NCBI RefSeq assembly: GCF_004307015.1
Contig: NZ_SIJL01000006.1
Coordinates: 1 to 57,891 of the forward strand
Source: Thermus thermamylovorans
GTDB taxonomy: Bacteria; Deinococcota; Deinococci; Deinococcales; Thermaceae
Length of the DNA stretch: 57,891 nucleotides
Direction of reading: 5' to 3'
The notes under the pieces were generated by a model, which saw nothing but the letters and a program-made list of their open reading frames with translations, was not told where the DNA came from and did no database searches. A program made the translations under genes and the position numbers. Below are positions 41,533 through 50,405 of this stretch, in pieces (positions within the stretch are counted from its first letter, which is position 1; each line of letters starts with the position of its first letter).

Positions 41533-43191
41533 ATGGTGAAACGGCGCGCGTTGCTCAAGGCGGGAGCCGCTTGGGGGGTCCTGGGCTTAGGCCTGGGGCG
41601 GGCCCAGGGGGCCTTTACCCTGACCCTGGTGCACACCAACGACACCCACGCCCACCTGGAGCCCACCGAGCTCACCCTCTCGGGCCAGCGGGTCCGGGTG
41701 GGGGGGGTGGCCCAGCGCATCGCCTTCTTCGATCGCCTGCGCACCGCCCGCAGGAACGTCCTCTTCCTGGACGCAGGGGATGTGTTCCAGGGCACCCTCT
41801 ACTTCAACCAGTACCGGGGCCTGGCGGACCGCTTCTTCATGCACCGGGCCCTGTACCGGGTGATGGCCCTGGGGAACCACGAGTTCAACCTGGGACCGGG
41901 GCACCTGGCGGAGTTCGTCCGCGGGGCTCGGTTCCAGGTGGTCTCCGCCAACCTGGGCCTGGAGCGGGAGCCCAGGCTCAAGGGCCTGGTGGCCCCCTTC
42001 GCCGTCGTCAGCGTGGGCGGGGAGCGGGTGGGGGTGGTGGGCCTCACCACCCCGGACACCGCGGTGATCTCCAACCCCGGGCCTACCGTGGACTTCCTGG
42101 ACCCTTACGAGAGCGCCCAGAAGGCGGTCTACGAGCTCCTCCGGCGGGGGGTGAACAAGATCGTGGTCCTCTCCCATCTGGGCTACGGGGAGGACCTGAG
42201 GCTGGCCCGGCGGCTGGTGGGGGCCCAGGTGATCGTGGGGGGGCACTCCCACACCCTCCTGGGGAGCTTCCCCCACCGGGAGCTCAGCCCCGCGGGGCCC
42301 TACCCCACGGTGGTGAAAAACCCCGAGGGCAAGGACGTGCTGGTGGTCCAGGCCTGGGAGTGGGGGAAGGTGGTGGGGGTCCTGGAGCTCGCCTTCGACG
42401 CCCGGGGGGAGCTTGTGGCCTACAAGGGGGAGCCCTTCCTCATGACCCCAGAGGTCTCCCCCGAGGACTTCTTCGCCCGGGAGGCCCTTCTGGCTTACGC
42501 CGCTCCGGTCCGGGCCCTGATGGGGCAGGTGGTAGCCGAGGCCCGGGTGGACCTGGTGGGGGAGAGAGAGGTGGTGCGCCGGCGGGAGAGCAACCTGGGC
42601 AACCTCATCGCCGACGGCATGCTCTGGAAGACCCGGGGAGCGGGCACCCAGATCGCCCTGCAAAACGGCGGGGGCATCCGCGCCTCCATCCCCAGGGGCC
42701 CCATCACCGTGGCCAAGGTGTACGAGGTGCTGCCCTTCGGCAACACCCTGGTGGTCATGGACCTGAAGGGGCGGGAGATCAAGGCGGCCCTGGAAAACGG
42801 GGTTTCCCAGTGGGAGGGGACGGCGGGCCGCTTCCTGCAGGTGGCGGGGCTGCGCTACGCCTTCGACCTCTCCCGCCCCGCAGGCGACCGGGTGGTGCGG
42901 GTGGAGGTGCGGACCGAGAGGGGTTTCGTCCCCCTGGACCTCGAGGCCACCTACCGGGTGGTGGTGAACAACTTCATCGCCGCCGGGGGCGACGGCTTCG
43001 CCGTCCTCCGGGACGCCCAGGGCTACCGGGTGGATACCGGCTTCGCCGACGCCGAGGCCTTCATGGAGTACCTGGGGGAGCTGAGGGCGGTGGAGGTGGT
43101 CTTGGAGGGCCGCATCGAGGTCCTGAACGAGCCCCGGGGCAGGCGGCCCGCCTACTGGGCCTACCGGGTTCCCGGGTGGGTGGGGGCCTGA
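41533..43191 (+). CDS. 5'-nucleotidase/UshA-family metallophosphatase
   Basis: An exported two-domain enzyme that dephosphorylates nucleotides or related metabolites. 552 residues: N-terminal KRRALLKAGAAWGVLGLGLG resembles a Tat signal. The metallophosphatase domain has HTNDTHAHLEP, DAGDVFQGT, MALGNHEFNLG and VGGHSHTLLG (dinuclear metal site). The C-terminal domain (about 340-530) has ESNLGNLIADG, LQNGGGIRASIPRGPIT and the substrate-stacking region LPFGNTLVVMDLKGREI. GGAGGG lies 5 nt before the ATG. Confidence 0.92.
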   Translation: MVKRRALLKAGAAWGVLGLGLGRAQGAFTLTLVHTNDTHAHLEPTELTLSGQRVRVGGVAQRIAFFDRLRTARRNVLFLDAGDVFQGTLYFNQYRGLADRFFMHRALYRVMALGNHEFNLGPGHLAEFVRGARFQVVSANLGLEREPRLKGLVAPFAVVSVGGERVGVVGLTTPDTAVISNPGPTVDFLDPYESAQKAVYELLRRGVNKIVVLSHLGYGEDLRLARRLVGAQVIVGGHSHTLLGSFPHRELSPAGPYPTVVKNPEGKDVLVVQAWEWGKVVGVLELAFDARGELVAYKGEPFLMTPEVSPEDFFAREALLAYAAPVRALMGQVVAEARVDLVGEREVVRRRESNLGNLIADGMLWKTRGAGTQIALQNGGGIRASIPRGPITVAKVYEVLPFGNTLVVMDLKGREIKAALENGVSQWEGTAGRFLQVAGLRYAFDLSRPAGDRVVRVEVRTERGFVPLDLEATYRVVVNNFIAAGGDGFAVLRDAQGYRVDTGFADAEAFMEYLGELRAVEVVLEGRIEVLNEPRGRRPAYWAYRVPGWVGA

Positions 43192-43255
43192 TAGCGGCCC
43201 GCCCTGGGCGGGGCGGGAGCCCCAAGGCTTCTAAAGGAGCAGGAGGGGTTGGACC

Positions 43256-43301
43256 AAGGGGGGTACGAGGCCTCTGGGAACCCCCGAGGCCTTCCCCCCT
43301 T
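43256..43301. terminator. Bidirectional terminator between 5'-nucleotidase and MOSC genes
   Basis: An outer stem AAGGGGGG/CCCCCCTT (43256-43263 with 43294-43301) encloses an inner GGCCTC/GAGGCC stem. It separates two convergent genes; its right edge touches the MOSC stop codon. Confidence 0.6.
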
Positions 43302-43743
43302 AGCGGGTTTCCACCAAGGCCCTCACCGGGTCCCCCACCCGCACCCGGCCCCCTTCCAGCACCCGGGCGTAGAGGCCCCGCCCCCCGTAGAGGAGCTTGG
43401 GCAGGCGCAGGTCCCACTGGGAAAGGCTCTTGCAGACCGTGCACGGGTAGGTGAGCTCCAGGAGGGCTTCCCCCACCCGGAGCCTGGCCCCTGGGGGCAG
43501 GGCGTGGGGGTCCAGGTCCAAAAGGAGGTTTTCTCCCAGGGCCCCGTAAGGGAGGTGGATCCCCGCGCCCTTGGCCTTGGCGTAGGCCGGAAGGCCGGCT
43601 ACCAAGAGGGCGCGCTCGGGATCCTTCCCGGCGTGGCGGTCCCCCTGGGCCCCAAAGCCCGCAAGCAGGTCCAAGGCCTCCACCTGGGCCTTAGGCAGTC
43701 CCGGCTCCAGGCCCAGGTGGAGGGAAACCACCCGCCCCGTCAT
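43300..43743 (-). CDS. MOSC-domain protein
   Basis: MOSC domains carry or transfer the sulfur ligand of molybdenum enzymes and bind molybdopterin-like groups. 147 residues: GDRHAGKD (34-41), GALGENLLLD (67-76) and the conserved cysteines C101 and C104 (YPCTVCKSL). Overlaps the cytochrome c stop by 4 nt (ATGA) and so belongs with the molybdoenzyme upstream; a maturation role is plausible. Confidence 0.87.
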   Translation of the reverse strand: MTGRVVSLHLGLEPGLPKAQVEALDLLAGFGAQGDRHAGKDPERALLVAGLPAYAKAKGAGIHLPYGALGENLLLDLDPHALPPGARLRVGEALLELTYPCTVCKSLSQWDLRLPKLLYGGRGLYARVLEGGRVRVGDPVRALVETR

Positions 43744-44432
43744 GGCAGCCCGAGTCCCCGGCGCAGGGCCAGTACCTCCTCAGGGGAGCGGGGATTCTCC
43801 CGGGCGGCTTTGACCTCCTCCGGGGTGTAGGGGCGGAAGCCTGGGGGGGCTCCCCAGGCGGCCAGGTGGTTGAGGACCAGGGCGAGCTCCTCGTCGGATA
43901 GCCAAGCGAAGCCCGGCATGACCCCATCGTAGGCCTGGCCCAGCACCCGGATGGGCCCCTGTACCCCGTAGAGGACGGAGAGGAGCAGGTAGTCCCGGCC
44001 GCCCTCTGCCCGCAACAGGACCTCCACGTGGCCCCGAAGGGGGGGAAAGGCAGGGGGGTTACCCTCTCCCTGGGGGCCATGGCAGCCCACGCAGTTGGCG
44101 TACACCTGGGCCCCGGTCCGCTGGACGGGGGTCTCGGCCTGGGCGGGAGGGGGCGGGGGCTCGGTGCCCAGGTAGGTGGCCAGGTAGTCCAGGATGGCCG
44201 CCCGCTCCTCGCCGGTGAGCTGGAGCCCTTGGAGCTCCATCTCCCGGACCACGGCATCCCAGCGTTCCCGGGATAACCTCTCCCGGGCCACCAAACCGAT
44301 GTCGTGGCAGGCCTGGCACTTGGCCAGGACCAGATCCTTCCCCGGGCCCTCGGGTAGGGTGAATTGGCTAAAGGCCAGGTAGCCGAAAAGCCCTAGGGTG
44401 AGAAGACCAAGGGGGAAGAGAACTCGCTTCAT
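43740..44432 (-). CDS. Di-haem cytochrome c (likely electron acceptor of the molybdoenzyme)
   Basis: A 230-residue membrane-anchored or exported cytochrome. N-terminal hydrophobic helix (1-22), then two haem-c sites: CQACH (C39, C42, H43) and CVGCH (C114, C117, H118), with candidate axial methionines near MELQGLQL and VMPGFAWL. A Pro-rich linker (92-101) joins two domains. It follows the sulfite-oxidase-type gene and probably passes its electrons to the respiratory chain. Confidence 0.88.
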   Translation of the reverse strand: MKRVLFPLGLLTLGLFGYLAFSQFTLPEGPGKDLVLAKCQACHDIGLVARERLSRERWDAVVREMELQGLQLTGEERAAILDYLATYLGTEPPPPPAQAETPVQRTGAQVYANCVGCHGPQGEGNPPAFPPLRGHVEVLLRAEGGRDYLLLSVLYGVQGPIRVLGQAYDGVMPGFAWLSDEELALVLNHLAAWGAPPGFRPYTPEEVKAARENPRSPEEVLALRRGLGLP

Positions 44433-44504
44433 GGCTTGCGCCTACGCTACCCCCCAGGGGGGAGACCCTGCTTTTCCCGAACGGGGCGGCGGGGAGAGCC
44501 AAAA

Positions 44505-44527
44505 GCTCCCGGCAGGCTGCCGGGAGC
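44505..44527 (-). terminator. Hairpin between the molybdoenzyme and cytochrome genes
   Basis: GCTCCCGGCA / TGCCGGGAGC, a perfect 10-bp stem with a 3-nt loop, followed on the - strand by TTTT. A good intrinsic terminator or attenuator, 12 nt past the stop. Confidence 0.7.
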
Positions 44528-44538
44528 CCCGCATGCCT

Positions 44539-45762
44539 CTAGGCCACGGTGAACTTGACCCGCATCACCCCATTCCACTCGTAGCCGCGCTCGTTCCAGG
44601 CCAGGTTGCCGTCCAGGGGCTGGGTGCGGCCCAGGGCGTCCACCGCCCGGACCATGACCTCGTGCTCGCCGGGGCGCAGGAAGAGGCTGGCCCGCCAGCC
44701 CACCCAGCCGAAGCCCTTTTCCCGGCGGTCCAGACGGGCCTGGGACCAGCTTCGCCCCCCGTTGGTGGAGACCTCCACGGCCACGATGGGGGCGATGCCG
44801 TCGTTGAAGGCCACCCCTTCCACCCGGACCAGGGGGCCTTCCACCCGCTGGCCCTCGAGGGGGGCGAAGATAAAGCTGTTGATGGTGACAAGCCAGTTGG
44901 GCCGGGAGTTTTGGAAGGTGTAGGGGTAGGGCCGCCCTGGCTCCTGGGGCAGGAAGGGCACGTTGGCTCCCATGATGGTGGGCACGCGGTAGCGGGGCAT
45001 CTGCTCGGCGGTGGTATTCTCCGCCTCGGTGAACTCAATTTTCTGTATCCACTTTACGTTATTTACCCCGAAGTACCCGGGGAAGACCAAGCGCACCGGG
45101 CCACCGTGGACCGCGGGCAAGGGCTCCCCGTTCATGGAGAGGGCCAGAAGGGCGTTCTCCAAGGCGTGGATGGGCACGGAGCGCACGAACTCCGGCGCCC
45201 CGCCCTGGCGGCTGGCGTGGGCGGTGATGTAGAAGGCCCGCTCGCCCAGCCGTACCCCCTTGGCTTCCAGGAGGTCCTTGAGCCGCACCCCCCGGAAGGT
45301 GGCGTTGCCCATGCCTCCCCGCCCCCAAGGGTTGCCCGAGGCCCGGGGTTGGAAGAAGGAGCGGCCGTTGCCCGAGCACTGCAGGACCATGGTCACCTCG
45401 TGCTGGGGCAGGGCGAGGAGCTCCCGGGCCTCAAAGGTGAAGGGCTGGCTCACCTGGCCGCCCACCTCCACCTGCCAGCCTTCCAGGCTGGCCCCCTCCA
45501 CGGTGTTGAACCCCGGCAGATCTACGTTGTTGCGGATGAAGAAAAGCTCCTTGGGGGTGCGCTGGGGATTGGCTACCAGGAGGTCGTAGGGAGTCTCCAG
45601 GACCACGGGCCTTTGGGAAAGGACCAAGAGTCTGGGGTTCTTACCCCGCACCAGCTGGTCCGCGGTGGGCGCCTGCTGGGCCAGGCCCCGGCCCCCCGCA
45701 GCCAGGAAAGCCGCCCCCAAGCCCATGAGCTTGAGGGTGGTACGCCGGTTCAGGTTCGTCAT
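44539..45762 (-). CDS. Sulfite oxidase/dehydrogenase-family molybdopterin enzyme
   Basis: An exported molybdenum enzyme that probably oxidises sulfite in the periplasm, donating electrons to the cytochrome encoded next. 407 residues. A twin-arginine type signal (NRRTTLKLMGLGAAFLAAGG) starts at ATG 45762, preferred to an upstream ATG at 45789 because of the Shine-Dalgarno and signal position. The molybdenum-ligating cysteine is C129 in LQCSGNGRSFF, and HGGPVRLVFPGYFGVNNVKWI and a C-terminal Ig-like dimerisation domain (about 300-407) complete the fold. Other substrates of this family are possible. Confidence 0.88.
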   Translation of the reverse strand: MTNLNRRTTLKLMGLGAAFLAAGGRGLAQQAPTADQLVRGKNPRLLVLSQRPVVLETPYDLLVANPQRTPKELFFIRNNVDLPGFNTVEGASLEGWQVEVGGQVSQPFTFEARELLALPQHEVTMVLQCSGNGRSFFQPRASGNPWGRGGMGNATFRGVRLKDLLEAKGVRLGERAFYITAHASRQGGAPEFVRSVPIHALENALLALSMNGEPLPAVHGGPVRLVFPGYFGVNNVKWIQKIEFTEAENTTAEQMPRYRVPTIMGANVPFLPQEPGRPYPYTFQNSRPNWLVTINSFIFAPLEGQRVEGPLVRVEGVAFNDGIAPIVAVEVSTNGGRSWSQARLDRREKGFGWVGWRASLFLRPGEHEVMVRAVDALGRTQPLDGNLAWNERGYEWNGVMRVKFTVA

Positions 45763-45782
45763 GCGGGCTCCGCCTCCTTTCC

Positions 45783-45838
45783 AGGACATTTGTCCTTTAC
45801 TCCCCCATACCTTACCCGTGCAACCTTACCCCTGTCAA
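45783..45838 (-). promoter_or_regulatory. Promoter region of the molybdoenzyme operon
   Basis: -35 TTGACA (45833-45838), 18-nt spacer, -10 TAAGGT (45809-45814). Direct repeats GGGTAAGGT (45809-45817 and 45823-45831) lie within the spacer and -10, and a perfect palindrome AGGACA-TT-TGTCCT (45783-45796) lies in the leader before AAAGGAGG. Confidence 0.65.
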
Positions 45839-45932
45839 GGGAGGCTTGGTTGGTCCGCTGGCGCACCTTGGCTCAAGGGTATCGCCAAGGGGGTGCCGGC
45901 CCCGGGGCCTCGGAGCCGGGGCAGGGGTTATC

Positions 45933-48368
45933 ATGGGAGGCATGCTCAAGGGCGAAGGGCCAGGCCCCCTGCCTCCTCTCCTTCAGCAATACGTGGAGCT
46001 CCGGGACCGCTACCCCGAGTACCTCCTCCTCTTCCAGGTGGGGGACTTCTACGAGTGCTTCGGGGAAGACGCGGAGAGGCTGGCCCGGGCCCTGGGCCTC
46101 GCCCTCACCCACAAGACCAGCAAGGACTTCACCACCCCCATGGCGGGGATCCCCATAAGGGCCTTCGACGCCTACGCCGAGCGGCTCCTGAAACTCGGCT
46201 TCCGCCTGGCGGTGGCCGACCAGGTGGAACCCGCCGAGGCGGCCGAGGGCTTGGTGCGGCGGGAGGTGACCCAGCTCCTCACCCCGGGCACCCTGGTGCA
46301 GGAAGCCCTCCTGCCCAGGGAGGCCAACTACCTGGCGGCCGTCGCCACCGGGGACGGGTGGGGGGTGGCCTTCCTGGACGTGTCCACAGGGGAGTTCAAG
46401 GGGACCCTCCTCAAGGGCAGGAGTGCCCTTTACGACGAGCTCTTCCGCCACCGTCCCGCCGAGGTCCTCCTGGCCCCGGAGCTCCGGGATAATCCGGAGT
46501 TTTTGGAGGAATTTCGCAAGCGCTTCCCCGTCATGCTCTCCGAGGCCCCTTTTGAGCCGGAAGGGGAAGGCCCTCTGGCCCTCCGCCGGGCCCAGGGGGC
46601 CCTCCTGGCCTACGCGGCCCGGACCCAAGGGGGAGGTTTCACCCCCAGGCCCTTCTGTTCCTACGACCCGGGGGCTTTCATGCACCTGCCGGAGGCCACC
46701 TTGAGGGCCCTGGAGGTCTTCGAGCCCCTCCGGGGCCAGGATACCCTCTTCGGGGTCCTGGACGAGACCCGTACCGCCCCAGGCCGTAGGCTCCTCCAGA
46801 GCTGGCTCCGCCACCCCCTTCTGGACCGGGGGCCCCTGGAGGCCAGGCTGGTCCGGGTAGAGCGCTTCGTGCGGGAGGGAGCCCTCAGGGAAGAGGTCAG
46901 GCGGCGCCTCTTCCGCCTGGCGGACCTGGAGCGCCTCGCCACCCGGCTGGAGCTGGGGCGGGCCGGGCCCAAGGACCTGGCCGCTCTCCGCCGCAGCCTG
47001 GAGATCCTGCCCGGGATCGGGGCCCTCCTGGGCGAGGAGGCGGCCCTGCCCGACCTCTCCGCCCTCCGGGATGAGCTGCGGGCGGCCCTGGTGGACGAGC
47101 CTCCCCTCAAGCTTTCCGAAGGGGGCCTGATCCGCGAGGGATATGACCCCCATTTGGACGCCTTGCGTGGGGCCCAGCGTGAGGGGGTGGCCTACTTCCT
47201 GGAGCTGGAGGAGAGGGAAAGGGCCAGGACCGGTATCCCCACCCTCAAGGTGGGCTACAACGCCGTTTTCGGCTACCACCTGGAGGTGACCCGCCCCTAC
47301 TACGAGCGGGTGCCCCCGGAGTACCGCCCGGTGCAGACCCTCAAGGACCGGCAGCGCTACACCCTGCCGGAGATGAGGGAGCGGGAAAGGGAGCTCTACC
47401 GCCTCGAGGCCCAGGTCCGCCGCCGGGAGGAGGAGCTTTTCCTGCAGGTGCGGGAGCGGGCCCGGGGGGAGGCCGAGGCCCTCAGGGAGGCGGCCAGGAT
47501 CCTAGCGGAGCTGGACGTCTACGCCGCCCTCGCCGAGGTGGCGGTGCGCCAGGGCTACGTGCGCCCCCGCTTTGGGGAGCGCCTCCTTATCCGCGCCGGG
47601 CGGCACCCGGTGGTGGAGCGGAAGACCCCCTTCGTCCCCAACGACCTGGAGACGGGAGGCGAGCTTGTCCTGGTCACGGGGCCCAACATGGCGGGGAAGA
47701 GCACTTTCCTGCGGCAGACGGCCCTCATCGCCCTCCTGGCCCAGATCGGGAGCTTCGTGCCCGCGGAGGAGGCGGAGCTTCCCCTTTTTGACCGCATCCT
47801 CACCCGCATCGGGGCCGCGGACGACCTGGCCGGGGGCAGGAGCACCTTCATGGTGGAGATGGAGGAGGTGGCCCTGATCCTCAAGGAGGCCACGGAGCAA
47901 AGCCTCGTCCTCCTGGACGAGGTGGGCCGGGGCACCTCCAGCCTGGACGGGGTGGCCATCGCCACCGCGGTGGCCGAGGCCCTGCACGAGAGGCGGTGCT
48001 ACGCCCTCTTCGCTACCCACTACTTCGAGCTCACCGCCCTGCCCCTGCCCCGGCTCAAGAACCTGCACGTGGCCGCCAAGGAGGAGGCGGGGGGGCTCAC
48101 CTTCTACCACCAGGTCCTCCCTGGCCCCGCCTCCAAGAGCTACGGGGTGGAGGTGGCCCGCCTGGCGGGGCTGCCCAAGGAGGTGGTGGAGCGGGCCAGG
48201 GCCCTCCTCCAGGCCATGGCTGCCCGGCGGGAAGGTCCGGGGGAGGCGGCCCTGGAGCGGCTTTTGACCCTGGACCCCGACCGCCTCACCCCCTTGGAGG
48301 CCCTCCGCCTCCTCCACGAGCTCAAGGCCTTGGCCCTGGGCCTCCCCTTGGATACCATGAAGGGGTGA
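45933..48368 (+). CDS. mutS: DNA mismatch repair protein MutS
   Basis: Recognises mispairs and starts repair. From ATG 45933 the protein is 811 residues, the length of T. aquaticus MutS, and its text is nearly the same as I recall it (MLKGEGPGPLPPLLQQYVEL; FQVGDFYECFGED). The mismatch-reading F39 and E41 are present. The ATPase domain has GPNMAGKST, STFMVEM, LDEVGRGTSSLDG and ATHYFELT. A -10-like TATCAT (45929-45934) would fit a leaderless start at ATG 45942 instead, 3 codons in. Followed at once by mutL. Confidence 0.96.
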   Translation: MGGMLKGEGPGPLPPLLQQYVELRDRYPEYLLLFQVGDFYECFGEDAERLARALGLALTHKTSKDFTTPMAGIPIRAFDAYAERLLKLGFRLAVADQVEPAEAAEGLVRREVTQLLTPGTLVQEALLPREANYLAAVATGDGWGVAFLDVSTGEFKGTLLKGRSALYDELFRHRPAEVLLAPELRDNPEFLEEFRKRFPVMLSEAPFEPEGEGPLALRRAQGALLAYAARTQGGGFTPRPFCSYDPGAFMHLPEATLRALEVFEPLRGQDTLFGVLDETRTAPGRRLLQSWLRHPLLDRGPLEARLVRVERFVREGALREEVRRRLFRLADLERLATRLELGRAGPKDLAALRRSLEILPGIGALLGEEAALPDLSALRDELRAALVDEPPLKLSEGGLIREGYDPHLDALRGAQREGVAYFLELEERERARTGIPTLKVGYNAVFGYHLEVTRPYYERVPPEYRPVQTLKDRQRYTLPEMRERERELYRLEAQVRRREEELFLQVRERARGEAEALREAARILAELDVYAALAEVAVRQGYVRPRFGERLLIRAGRHPVVERKTPFVPNDLETGGELVLVTGPNMAGKSTFLRQTALIALLAQIGSFVPAEEAELPLFDRILTRIGAADDLAGGRSTFMVEMEEVALILKEATEQSLVLLDEVGRGTSSLDGVAIATAVAEALHERRCYALFATHYFELTALPLPRLKNLHVAAKEEAGGLTFYHQVLPGPASKSYGVEVARLAGLPKEVVERARALLQAMAARREGPGEAALERLLTLDPDRLTPLEALRLLHELKALALGLPLDTMKG

Positions 48369-49999
48369 TCCGCCCCCTCCCCGAGGAGCTCCGCGGCCTC
48401 CTGGCCCGGGGCGAGGTGCTCCTTGGGGTGAAGGACGCCGTGCGGGAACTTCTGGAGAACGCCCTGGACGCCGGGGCCCGGAGGGTGCGGGTGGAGCTTT
48501 GGGGCGGGGGGCTGGAACGGCTCGCGGTGGAGGACGACGGGGCGGGCATTCCTCTGGAGGAGCTCCCCTTGGCGGTGGAGCCCTTCGCCACCAGCAAGCT
48601 CACCGATCCCGCCCACATCACCACGTTGGGTTTCCGGGGCCAAGCCCTCTACGCCCTCCGCCAGGCGGCTCTCCTGCGCCTGCGCTCGAGGCCCCGGGGG
48701 CAGGTGGGGGGAGGGCTTCTCCTGGTGCAGGGGGACCGGGTGGAGCTCAAAGAGGTGCCCGCCCCTCCGGGCACCTGGGTGGAGGCGGTGGGCCTCTTCC
48801 GGGGGGAGGGGAGGGATCCCGCCCGGGAGGCCCGGGGGGTGCTGGACCTCCTCCGGCGCTACCTTCTCCACCACCCCTTCCTCTCCCTGGCCCTCTTCGC
48901 CGAGGGGGAGGCCCGGCTCCTCTTCCCCGGGGCGGGCCTAAGGGAGGCCGCCCGGCTCGCCTTCGGCCCGGTGCTTTCCGCAAGGCTCCTCCCCCTGGAG
49001 GCGGAGGCGGGGGGGATGCGCCTCCAGGGCCTCCTCTCCGGGCCCCAGGCCTCCCGCACCCGGCCCGACCTCCTCTTCCTGGCGGTGAACGGCAGGCCCG
49101 TGGCCTGGCCGGAAGGGCTTCTCAAGGCCCTCCGCCGGGCCTACCGCGAGCTCCTCCCCGAGGGGCACTTTCCCGTGGGGGCAGTGAACCTCTCCCTACC
49201 CCCAGGCCTCTTCCGCCTGCGTCTGGACGCCCGCAAGGAGGAGGTGGAGGTGGCCCGGGAGGTGGAGGCCCTTCTGGGGGAGGCCGTGGGGGGGCTCTTC
49301 GCCCGCCTGGGGCTGGCCCGAGCCCTACCGGAGCCCAAGCCCCTCCTGCCCTTAAGCCCCCCCACCCCTTCGGGCCTGCCCCGCCTGCGCTACCTGGCCC
49401 AGTTCCGGGAAAGTTACCTCCTGGCCCAGGGGGAGGACACCCTCTACGTGGTGGACCAGCACGCCGCCCACGAGCGGGTCATCTTCGAGGAGTTCCAAAG
49501 GCGCCTGGAGGCGGAGGGGCCGAAGCCCCTGCCCTACCCGGTGCTGGTGGAGCTTTCCCCGGAGGAGGAGGCCCTGCTGGGAGGAGAGGCGCTTGCCGCC
49601 CTCTTCGCCCACGAGGCCTTCGGCCCGGGGCGGGTGCGCCTCCTCGCCGCCCCCGCCTTCCTCCACCCCTACCCCCTTCTCCTGCCCGAGGTCTTCCGGG
49701 AGGCCCTGAGGGGGGAGGGGAGGAACCTCCGGGGGCTGCTGGCCCGCCTGGCCTGCCTGCCCGCGGTGAAGGCGGGCCACCCCCTGGGGGGCGCCCAGGG
49801 CCAGGCCCTCCTGGACGCCCTCCTGGCCTGCCGCACCCCCTGGGTCTGTCCCCACGGGAGGCCCGTCCTCCTGGCCCTCAAGGAGGAGGACCTCATCCGC
49901 CGCTTTGGCCGCCGTTCGGGGGCCCGGGCAGGAGGAGAAGCCCGTCCTCGTCCGCCAGGAGAAAATTCCCCGGAAGCACCCTGGCCCAAGGAAGGCTGA
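48365..49999 (+). CDS. mutL: DNA mismatch repair protein MutL (endonuclease type)
   Basis: The GHKL ATPase that couples MutS to strand removal. 544 residues from GTG 48365, which overlaps the mutS stop (GTGA). N-terminal motifs: ENALDAGA, DDGAGI, TSKL, LGFRGQAL. The C-terminal domain keeps the nicking-endonuclease set: DQHAAHERVIFEE, ACLPAVKAGHPL and CPHGRPVL. So strand cutting by MutL itself is expected, with no need for MutH. The last 107 nt overlap rraA on the other strand. Confidence 0.95.
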   Translation: MIRPLPEELRGLLARGEVLLGVKDAVRELLENALDAGARRVRVELWGGGLERLAVEDDGAGIPLEELPLAVEPFATSKLTDPAHITTLGFRGQALYALRQAALLRLRSRPRGQVGGGLLLVQGDRVELKEVPAPPGTWVEAVGLFRGEGRDPAREARGVLDLLRRYLLHHPFLSLALFAEGEARLLFPGAGLREAARLAFGPVLSARLLPLEAEAGGMRLQGLLSGPQASRTRPDLLFLAVNGRPVAWPEGLLKALRRAYRELLPEGHFPVGAVNLSLPPGLFRLRLDARKEEVEVAREVEALLGEAVGGLFARLGLARALPEPKPLLPLSPPTPSGLPRLRYLAQFRESYLLAQGEDTLYVVDQHAAHERVIFEEFQRRLEAEGPKPLPYPVLVELSPEEEALLGGEALAALFAHEAFGPGRVRLLAAPAFLHPYPLLLPEVFREALRGEGRNLRGLLARLACLPAVKAGHPLGGAQGQALLDALLACRTPWVCPHGRPVLLALKEEDLIRRFGRRSGARAGGEARPRPPGENSPEAPWPKEG

Positions 50000-50387
50000 G
50001 GGGCACGTCCACCTCCCCCCGGCCCTCCTTGGCGCTCCGCCTGGGGGTGGCGGCCAGGGCCAGGAGGCCGATGGGCACTTCCTTGAGCTCCTCCACATCC
50101 CGCACCGCCCCGTGGACCACCACCCCGGCCCAGCCCCTCTCCCAGGCCAGCCGGGCCAGGTTGCCCCCGAGGAGGGCGGTGCGCAAGGAGCCTCCCCCGT
50201 CCACTACCAGCACCTGGCCCTGGCCTCCCGTTTCCAGGACCTCGCGCACCCGGGCGTTGTCCTCCCACACCTTCAGGGTGCGCACCCGCCCGGCGAAGCG
50301 GGCCCTGGCGCCGAAGCTCCGGTAGACCATGGGGAGGGTTTCCCCCTCGGGGTGCAGGTCGGAGAGGTCCGCTGTGCGCCACTCCAT
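49893..50387 (-). CDS. RraA-family protein (HMG/CHA aldolase-like)
   Basis: 164 residues, a single RraA-fold domain, with LVVDGGGSLRTALLGGNLARLAWERGWAGVVVHGAVRDVEEL (about 80-121), the family core including the RD pair. In Enterobacteria RraA binds RNase E, but many relatives are divalent-metal aldolases or decarboxylases; which applies here is unknown. ATG 50387 is 18 nt from the divergent purU start. Its 3' end runs 107 nt into mutL antisense. Confidence 0.87.
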   Translation of the reverse strand: MEWRTADLSDLHPEGETLPMVYRSFGARARFAGRVRTLKVWEDNARVREVLETGGQGQVLVVDGGGSLRTALLGGNLARLAWERGWAGVVVHGAVRDVEELKEVPIGLLALAATPRRSAKEGRGEVDVPLSLPWARVLPGNFLLADEDGLLLLPGPPNGGQSGG

Positions 50388-50392
50388 GGGGA

Positions 50393-50399
50393 TATAGTA
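50393..50399. promoter_or_regulatory. Overlapping divergent -10 boxes of rraA and purU
   Basis: TATAGTA contains TATAGT on + (50393-50398, 7 nt before the purU ATG) and TACTAT on - (50394-50399, 6 nt before the rraA ATG). Both genes would be leaderless and share one melted region. Confidence 0.6.
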
Positions 50400-50405
50400 G
50401 CCCCC

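Noticed and set aside
45846-45932. Longer MutS N-terminus
   Set aside because: The extra 29 residues have no counterpart in Thermus MutS and would run through the likely promoter; the ATG at 45933 gives the family length of 811.
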